Source: Bidens hawaiensis (lineage: Eukaryota; Streptophyta; Magnoliopsida; Asterales; Asteraceae). Taken from it: a DNA stretch of 64,000 nucleotides. Position 1 is the stretch's first letter. The number at the start of each line of letters is the position of its first letter. This document shows positions 57,404 to 64,000 of this stretch, piece after piece. The translations under genes were made by a program, and so were the position numbers. The notes below the pieces were generated by a model. It did not search any database and was not told where the DNA came from. It saw only the letters and a list, made by a program, of their open reading frames with translations. The stretch covers positions 207,409 through 271,408 of the forward strand of contig JAIQDT010003558.1 in assembly GCA_021521415.1 (NCBI GenBank), read 5' to 3'.

Positions 57404-60400
57404 ATGCCTCCGCTATCTCGCCGATTTCAGAGAAGAGAAGCCTCGCGCATGCGTAGACAGCAACGTTCCCAGGAAATGGCCGCCGTGATAGCCCAAGCCT
57501 TGAGCCAAAACAATGCTAATACCTCCAGTTATAACATTAAGTCCTTTAATGCGGGTAACCCTCCGAAGTTCACAGGTCTTGAAGGAGCCACCGTGATGCT
57601 CCAATGGCTTGAGAAGATTGAAAACGCTTTCCTCCATACCCAATGCCCCTCGGAAAGACGAACCCTATATGCTTCCAGTGTCCTGGAATCCAGAGCGCTT
57701 ACATGGTGGAATGGAGTAGCTCATGCGCGTGGCGCAGAGGCTGCTTCTAGCATGACATGGGAGGAATTCAAGGAAATCCTTACGCGAGAATTCTGCCCTC
57801 CCAACGAAGTTAAGCGCCTGGAGGAGGAATTTTGGAATCTTAAGCAATACAGCGGTGAAGCGCGCGAGTACGCGACGCGCTTCCACGAGCTAAGCTTACT
57901 GGTCCCTCACCTTGTTACCCCTTCCCGCCGAGCCATCGAGAAATTCCTTGGGGGTCTCCCCATGGAAATTCAAGATTCTGTATGGGCCAGAAACCCAGTA
58001 ACCCTCTCTGACGCCATCGAATTGGCCGCTGTGCTCAGCGACAACCATGTCAGAGCAGGAACCCTGTTCCTGCGGGGAACTGAGAAGACCAAACCCACCA
58101 AGACTGTCCCTGAACCAACAGAAACCAAACCAGAACCCTCAAACCATAACCAGAAACGTAGGCGCAGACAAGCCTATGCGCTTACCAACCCGCCCATTAC
58201 CCAACAACCCATTTATCAACCTCCAGTTTACGCGCCTAACCCACTGTCAACCTACCCAGCACCTCCTGTAGTCCACAACTATGCCTTAACCAATCCAGCA
58301 CTTCCTGCCCCGCCAACTAAGAAACCTTACACAGGAAACCAACCCTTTTGCCCAACCTGTAGACTTCATCACCCACCTCAAGTCCCGTGTCGACAATGTA
58401 ACCGATGTGGCCGCGTAGGTCACTCCGTTGAGTACTGTAGAACCCCTCCCTCCAATCCGATTGCGCCAACACCACCAGCCTACCCGCAGAACCCACAGCC
58501 AACTTACCAAAACCCACGACCCAGATCGTGCTTTAACTGCGGTGATCCAAGTCATTTCCGGAACGCGTGCCCAAGGCTACAAGTTCAGATTACTCAAGCG
58601 AATCCGGTGAACCAAATTTCGAACCAAGTGACGCGTGGCCGAGCTTTTAACATAACCGCGCACCAAGCGCAAGCGAATAACGACGTAGTTAATGGTACAT
58701 TTTTGCTTAATGGATTTTATGCATCTATGCTTTTTGATACTGGCGCCGATAGAAGTTTTATCTCTCGCGCCTTTGAGCGGAAGCTTGCGCGACCGCGCGA
58801 TAACTTAAAAGAAGATTTTTCAGTTGAATTGGCTAATGGCGAAACTGTTTTAATAAACTCGGTGATTAAAGATTGTACGCTTAACCTTAACGAAAACGAT
58901 TTTCTGATCGACCTCATCCCTATGCCTCTTGGAAGCTTTGATGTTATCATTGGTATGGACTGGCTCTCGAAGAATCGCGCCGAAGTTATTTGCGCCAAGA
59001 AATTGATTCGCATACCTCGAGGAAATGGTGATCTTCATATCTACGGCGAAAAACCCTCCAGTGGTCTTAAACTTATGTCTTGCGCCGAAGCCCAAAGACT
59101 CATGCGGAAGAAGTGTATTGCATTTCTAGCCCATGTGGTTAAACCCGATGAAGGAAAGAAGCTTCGCGATATCCCTGTTGTGCGTGATTTTTCTGAAGTT
59201 TTTCCTGATGATCTTCCTGGTATCCCTCCCGCTCGTGAAGTCGAGTTTCGTGTTGATCTTGTCCCTGGTGCTTCCCCCGTAGCTAAATCTCCTTACCGTC
59301 TTGCACCCGCTGAGATGCAAGAATTGGCCAGCCAACTTCAAGAGTTGACTGCTAAAGGATTCATTCGCCCTAGCTCTTCGCCCTGGGGTGCTCCGGTGTT
59401 GTTCGTTAAAAAGAAAGATGGATCGTTTCGCATGTGTATTGATTACCGCGAGTTGAACAAACTCACCATTAAAAACCGGTATCCCTTACCGCGTATTGAC
59501 GACCTCTTTGATCAACTCCAAGGTGCCTCCTGTTTCTCGAAGATCGATCTCCGTTCTGGTTATCATCAGTTGCGTATCCGCGATGAAGATGTTCCGAAGA
59601 CTGCTTTTCGTACTCGTTATGGCCATTTTGAATTCTTGGTCATGTCCTTCGGTTTAACCAACGCACCCGCCGTTTTCATGGATCTTATGAATCGGGTGTG
59701 TAGGCCTTTCTTGGATAAATTCGTGATTGTGTTTATCGATGATGTTCTGGTGTATTCTAAGACCAAGGCCGAGCATGAGCAACATCTCCGATTGGTATTG
59801 CAAAAGCTTAGAGCCGAGCAACTCTATGCTAAGCTTTCCAAGTGTGAATTTTGGTCTGATGAAGTACAGTTTCTTGGTCATGTTGTAAACAAGATGGGTA
59901 TTCATGTCGACCCATCCAAGATTGAAGCAATCAAGAACTGGATTACGCCATCCTCTCCTTCTGAGATCCGTTCCTTTCTGGGCTTAGCTGGTTATTACCG
60001 GCGTTTCATTTCGAACTTCTCAAAGATCGCTTTGCCTTTAACAGCTCTGACGCACAAAGGTAAACCGTATATTTGGGGCTCGAAGCAAGAAGAAGCCTTT
60101 CTAACGCTCAAGCGTTTGTTGTGTGAAGCTCCTGTTCTTGCGCTACCTGAGGGTAATGATGATTTTGTCGTGTATTGCGATGCATCCAACCAAGGTCTCG
60201 GTTGTGTTCTTATGCAACGAGGCAAGGTTATCGCTTACGCATCAAGGCAACTTAAGGTTCATGAAAAGAATTATACAACTCACGACCTCGAGCTTGGTGC
60301 AGTTGTTTTTGCCTTGAAGATCTGGAGACACTACCTTTATGGTACTAAGTGTATCCTCTACACTGACCATAAAAGCCTTCAGCATATCTTTGATCAAAAG

Positions 60401-62020
60401 GAACTTAACATGAGGCAACGCCGATGGAACGAACTCATCAGCGATTACGATTGTGAGATCCGGTATCACCCTGGTAAGGCTAATGTGGTAGCCGATGCGC
60501 TCAGCCGAAAACCCTGCCAACTTAACTGTATCTTGCCGCGCACCCAGCTTCACTTCGCGCCGATTCAAAGCAACCTTGAATCGCGTATTCGTGACACGCA
60601 GCGCGCATCCATCAGTAATGGTAACCTTCGCGCCGAGTTAGCGTGTGGCGCGGAAGCACTCTTTGTCCCTAATCTGAGTGGAATTCTCTGCTATCTCAGT
60701 CGCATCTGGATCCCCTGTGATGAGGATCTTCGCGCTGATATCCTGAGTGAAGCGCACAAATCCCGATATTCTATTCACCCTGGCGCTGATAAGATGTACA
60801 AGGATTTGCGCATAACTTATTGGTGGCCCGGTATGAAAAAGGATATTGCTGTGTTCGTAGCTAGATGTCTGACTTGTTCTAAAGTAAAAGCTGAACACCA
60901 ACGCCCATCTGGTTTGCTCGAACAACCAGAAATTCCTACGTGGAAATGGGAAGGTATAGCGATGGACTTTATTACCAGGTTACCTTTGACAGCAAGCAAA
61001 CATGATAGCATTTGGGTAATAGTGGATCGATTGACTAAATCTGCTCACTTTCTGCCCATTCGTGAAAACTACCGTGTTGAGCATCTCGCGCAGCTTTATG
61101 TCAAGGAAATCGTCTGCCGCCATGGTACTCCTTTGAGCATCATATCCGATCGCGATGGCCGTTTTATATCTCGCTTTTGGAAATCTCTCCAATCTGCGCT
61201 AGGAACTCGCTTGGACATGAGTACGGCATATCATCCTCAGACTGACGGTCAGTCTGAGCGAACTATTCAAACTCTTGAGGATATGCTCCGATCTTGTGTT
61301 CTTGATTTTGGAGGTAATTGGGATTCACACCTGCCTTTGATCGAGTTTTCTTATAACAACAGCTATCATTCCAGTATCGGTATGGCCCCATTTGAAGCAC
61401 TTTACGGTCGTAAATGCCGCTCCCCAATTTGTTGGAGCGAAGTGGGTGAAACTCAAATCACAGGACCCGAACTTGTTCAAGAGACAACCGATAAAATCGC
61501 CAAGATCCGTGATCATTTGCTGACTGCCAGAAGCCGACAGAAGAGTTACGCAGATCGTAGGCGAAAGCCTCTCGAATTTCAAGTTGGTGATCTTGTTCTC
61601 CTCAAAGTGTCGCCTTGGAAAGGTGTTGTCCGCTTTGGGAAGAAGGGTAAGCTTGCTCCTCGTTATGTTGGTCCATTCAAGATTCTCGCGCGTGTGGGAA
61701 AAGTTGCCTACAGACTTGACCTGCCGCTCGCGCTCAGTAATGTGCATCCAACGTTCCATGTTTCCAATCTCAAGAAGTGTTTAGCTGACGAGAACCTTCA
61801 CATTCCACTTGATGAAGTTCAAGTTGATGAATCCATGCATTTCATTGAGAAGCCTGTTGAGATTATGGATCGCGAGGTTAAGCAAACCAAGCGCAGTCGT
61901 ATCCCTATCGTGAAAGTTCGCTGGGAGTCCAAGCGCGGAGCCGAGTTTACATGGGAAAGGGAAGATCAAATGAAGATCAAGTACCCGCACCTGTTCTCTG
62001 CGCAACCTACTTCGAGATAA
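57404..62020 (+). CDS. Chromovirus gag-pol polyprotein
   Basis: One uninterrupted frame of 1538 residues. In order: gag capsid region (about 50-215), two CCHC zinc knuckles (about 330-345 and 375-390), aspartic protease with DTGA (about 445), reverse transcriptase with active-site FIDD (about 776), RNase H (from about 924), integrase HHCC finger (about 1120-1160) and acidic triad in MDFITRL, SDRDGRF and QSERTIQ (about 1187, 1250, 1285), and a C-terminal chromodomain (about 1485-1535, with [12 protein letters not shown]). The chromodomain after integrase defines chromoviruses and steers insertion to chromatin; overall motif pattern fits the Tekay/Del clade. Gag and pol are fused in frame, so gag excess must come from processing rather than frameshifting. 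The start is the first ATG after the structured leader. Confidence 0.96.
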   Translation: MPPLSRRFQRREASRMRRQQRSQEMAAVIAQALSQNNANTSSYNIKSFNAGNPPKFTGLEGATVMLQWLEKIENAFLHTQCPSERRTLYASSVLESRALTWWNGVAHARGAEAASSMTWEEFKEILTREFCPPNEVKRLEEEFWNLKQYSGEAREYATRFHELSLLVPHLVTPSRRAIEKFLGGLPMEIQDSVWARNPVTLSDAIELAAVLSDNHVRAGTLFLRGTEKTKPTKTVPEPTETKPEPSNHNQKRRRRQAYALTNPPITQQPIYQPPVYAPNPLSTYPAPPVVHNYALTNPALPAPPTKKPYTGNQPFCPTCRLHHPPQVPCRQCNRCGRVGHSVEYCRTPPSNPIAPTPPAYPQNPQPTYQNPRPRSCFNCGDPSHFRNACPRLQVQITQANPVNQISNQVTRGRAFNITAHQAQANNDVVNGTFLLNGFYASMLFDTGADRSFISRAFERKLARPRDNLKEDFSVELANGETVLINSVIKDCTLNLNENDFLIDLIPMPLGSFDVIIGMDWLSKNRAEVICAKKLIRIPRGNGDLHIYGEKPSSGLKLMSCAEAQRLMRKKCIAFLAHVVKPDEGKKLRDIPVVRDFSEVFPDDLPGIPPAREVEFRVDLVPGASPVAKSPYRLAPAEMQELASQLQELTAKGFIRPSSSPWGAPVLFVKKKDGSFRMCIDYRELNKLTIKNRYPLPRIDDLFDQLQGASCFSKIDLRSGYHQLRIRDEDVPKTAFRTRYGHFEFLVMSFGLTNAPAVFMDLMNRVCRPFLDKFVIVFIDDVLVYSKTKAEHEQHLRLVLQKLRAEQLYAKLSKCEFWSDEVQFLGHVVNKMGIHVDPSKIEAIKNWITPSSPSEIRSFLGLAGYYRRFISNFSKIALPLTALTHKGKPYIWGSKQEEAFLTLKRLLCEAPVLALPEGNDDFVVYCDASNQGLGCVLMQRGKVIAYASRQLKVHEKNYTTHDLELGAVVFALKIWRHYLYGTKCILYTDHKSLQHIFDQKELNMRQRRWNELISDYDCEIRYHPGKANVVADALSRKPCQLNCILPRTQLHFAPIQSNLESRIRDTQRASISNGNLRAELACGAEALFVPNLSGILCYLSRIWIPCDEDLRADILSEAHKSRYSIHPGADKMYKDLRITYWWPGMKKDIAVFVARCLTCSKVKAEHQRPSGLLEQPEIPTWKWEGIAMDFITRLPLTASKHDSIWVIVDRLTKSAHFLPIRENYRVEHLAQLYVKEIVCRHGTPLSIISDRDGRFISRFWKSLQSALGTRLDMSTAYHPQTDGQSERTIQTLEDMLRSCVLDFGGNWDSHLPLIEFSYNNSYHSSIGMAPFEALYGRKCRSPICWSEVGETQITGPELVQETTDKIAKIRDHLLTARSRQKSYADRRRKPLEFQVGDLVLLKVSPWKGVVRFGKKGKLAPRYVGPFKILARVGKVAYRLDLPLALSNVHPTFHVSNLKKCLADENLHIPLDEVQVDESMHFIEKPVEIMDREVKQTKRSRIPIVKVRWESKRGAEFTWEREDQMKIKYPHLFSAQPTSR

Positions 62021-62040
62021 ATTTCGGGACGAAATTTCTT

Positions 62041-62054
62041 AAAGTAGGGGAGAC
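62041..62054 (+). other. Polypurine tract of the chromovirus
   Basis: AAAGTAGGGGAGAC directly before the 3' LTR; primer for plus-strand synthesis. Just upstream, AATTTCGGGACGAAATTT forms a perfect short hairpin (about 62020-62037). Confidence 0.85.
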
Positions 62055-63963
62055 TGTGACATCTGCCCCGATCCGACCCGACCCAGGTACCCGTTTCTCT
62101 GACCCGATCTCTCTTTTATTATTTAATATTTATACTTATATTTTACCTTTAATAATAATATATATTTTCCTTCCCGCCTCTCTCTCTCTTTCTTTCCGCC
62201 GTCCCGTCCCTCTTCCTTCTCTCTTTCCGCCTTCTTTTCCCTCTTGTCGCCGTCCCACCCTTACGCTTTGTTTCCCTCCTCTTTGCTTGTCCTTTGGTTC
62301 TTCCCGCCAAAGGATGTCTGCAGCTCCACGCGCCAGGACTCCTTACATGGAAGCCTGCGTGAAGACATCTTGTTCCTGCGATGCGTGAAGAGAACTCTTC
62401 TCGCAGCGCGCTAAGAATGCATGTTCTTCCCGCAATGCGCTAAGAATGTATGTTCTTCCCGCGATGCGCTTAGAATTCTTGTTCTTCACGCAGCACGCTA
62501 AGGATTTGTGATTCTTCCCGCAGTGCGCTAAGGATTGTTGTGCCAGCCTTCGCGCTCGCGCACTCAGCTTCCCGCGCTTAACCCTTGTATCTTCTGTTTA
62601 AATCTAGCCGTTTGCTTTTGTGTTGTCTTATCTTCTGTGCTGTTGACCTAACCTATCTAATGTCTGAATAGTTACTTTCGCGCAGCATGCGTACCAACCC
62701 CCATTGGTTGGTAGAAAAAGTGACTGACATTATCTTTGAGATCTGCTTTTGCCATGCTTGACCAGTACCTTTATCTGAACCGCCCCATGCATGTTACTGT
62801 GCCCTGTCAGCTTTATCTTGCCCCCTGCAGCTGCCATATCTTTTTGATATCTTTTGCTTTTGGATTCTTATGCTTTTTGATATCTTTTGCTTTTTGAGAT
62901 CTTTTCCCCTTTTCTAGGGATTATGTCTCCTAGGGTTTCTCTATAAATAATAGTATTATTTTTCCTAACACATCACACACAAAACACTTAATCTCTCCTG
63001 TTCTCTTGCCCCTTGCTCTCTCTGCCGTCTTCCTCTCTGCCTCCGTCTTCCTCCTTGTTCTTCCTGCTTTTCCGGTAATATATATTATAATTTACTTATT
63101 AATTATGCTAACTTATAATCAAAACTTAAAACAAATCATTTAAAACAATAATCTTTAATTATAGGTTAACCTTGCTTGTTTAAAAGTTGGTTCTTGCTTT
63201 ATCTATCACCGCATCGTTTATCATGTGAGTTATCTCGTATCTAATCCCTTTTTATTTTAAATGCTTTGGGATGTTCATGTGTTCATACAAAACTTGAGTC
63301 TTAAACTTGTTTTTGAACTTTAGTCGCGCAGTATCCCATGTGTTGAGGACGTTTACTTGGCTGTTTATTTGTATGTGTGTATCATTAACCGCTTTGTTCG
63401 GCCTATTCCGCAGTTCCGTTGGTACCATTAGTTGAACACGGGAGACCTATCGTTTACGGTTTTCTTTGTTTACACTTGCACAGATGTTTTCTCGTTTTTA
63501 TGCTCAATTGGGAGCATGGATTGAACTATGATCTATGAACTATCTTAGGCTTGATCACAATCTGATTACACCCTTGTTAAACTCTAGACATACACGTGTT
63601 GCGCGCAGATTTACTGTGATTATCTATGATTATCTATTAAACTTGATTTCTCACCAACACGCAAGTGTTTGACGTTTATTTTAACACATGTTCAGGTTTT
63701 GCAGTAGCTGTTTTGGGAGCTTAAGGACACGTAGGAAGTTCTTTATTTTGGACCTAGATTAAAATGTATCAAGACAAGTTTTCGCTGTTCGAATGTTATA
63801 ATTTATAATATATTGATTTATGTTTGATTTATGTTCTTTATTTTCCCCGCTGCGCGTGCGCGATAAAATGTGTATTAATAAATATTGACACCAATAGTGT
63901 CGCGAGTAATGAAGCAATATGTGGCGCCCCGATGTATAATCCGCCTTTGGTCGGGGTGTTACA
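62055..63963 (+). repeat. 3' LTR of the chromovirus
   Basis: Near-identical copy of the 5' LTR. Differences seen by eye include one A/G change near 62320, one C/A change near 62790 and several one-base length changes. TATA box at 62942-62949. Confidence 0.95.
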
Positions 63964-64000
63964 TTGGACTCTGTCTCTTGATCACAAGTCTCGACGTCGC
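63964..64000 (+). pseudogene. LINE sequence after the insertion
   Basis: TTGGA repeats the five bases before the 5' LTR; the remaining 32 bases should continue the LINE gene begun at 53846 but are too few to assign by themselves, and a TGA comes soon in the expected frame. Confidence 0.5.

Larger units (their letters stand above)
54841..63963 (+). mobile_element. Complete Tekay/Del-type chromovirus retrotransposon
   Basis: Two LTRs of 1908 and 1909 bases, TTGGA duplicated on both sides (54836-54840, 63964-63968), a Met-initiator primer site, one open gag-pol frame with a C-terminal chromodomain, and a polypurine tract. By eye the LTRs differ by about two substitutions and seven one-base indels, so the insertion is recent. 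It lies inside a LINE reverse transcriptase gene. With all parts present, it may be able to transpose. Confidence 0.95.

Noticed and set aside
57413..61759. Several antisense frames inside gag-pol
   Set aside because: Shadows of the sense frame with no domains; the chromovirus has no antisense gene of the Tat kind.
1..64000. CRISPR arrays, bacterial operons or plasmid features
   Set aside because: The window is plant nuclear DNA; tandem repeats found are microsatellites, LTR repeats or the leader stem-loops.

Overview
The window is nuclear DNA of a flowering plant, a eudicot and possibly an aster-family species (an inference from the style of the repeats, not proven). It is AT-rich, its genes have introns with GT...AG borders, and much of it is transposon. 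Seven protein-coding genes stand between repeats. The two ends are built from large retroelements.

Layout. Positions 1-10256 are the 3' part of a Ty3/gypsy element of the Tat type: a decayed pol with two RNase H domains, then two related genes on the opposite strand (3300-5973 broken, 6487-9014 apparently intact and spliced), then a polypurine tract and the 3' LTR. A solo LTR of the same family lies at 51509-52306. Positions 14196-20947 hold two paralogous cytoplasmic receptor-like kinases, 4.8 kb apart. At 24462-25120 is a membrane-anchored small-heat-shock-like gene (RTM2 type), and at 25426-27664 a group A bZIP factor (GBF4-like) on the minus strand. Positions 28000-34300 are mainly MITEs, three of hAT type. 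At 34400-39793 is a sphingomyelin-synthase-like membrane enzyme whose 2.9 kb first intron contains a Harbinger-like element carrying a captured plastid-targeting exon, followed by a Helitron. At 42776-45105 is a chloroplast thioredoxin y gene, and at 46414-48493 a SET-domain gene (SDG41-like) whose stop codon is completed by the first base of a MITE. A LINE fragment with a distinctive tail, the solo LTR and a short Helitron follow. From 53846 a LINE reverse transcriptase is interrupted by a complete Tekay/Del-type chromovirus (54841-63963) with near-identical LTRs, a TTGGA target duplication, a Met-initiator primer site and one open 1538-residue gag-pol frame.

Two things stand out. First, the untranslated leader of the chromovirus (56991-57254) contains four tandem 71-73 base units. 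Each folds into an outer stem of different sequence around a conserved inner hairpin, with a compensatory T-A to C-G change in one unit, as expected of a selected RNA structure. Second, the twin antisense genes in the Tat element share an intron position and a promoter layout (E2F-like site, ACGT element, inverted repeat, TATA box) at identical spacing, so a whole gene with its promoter was probably duplicated inside the retrotransposon. The host genes are unrelated and show no joint pathway; retroelement parts work together only within each element.
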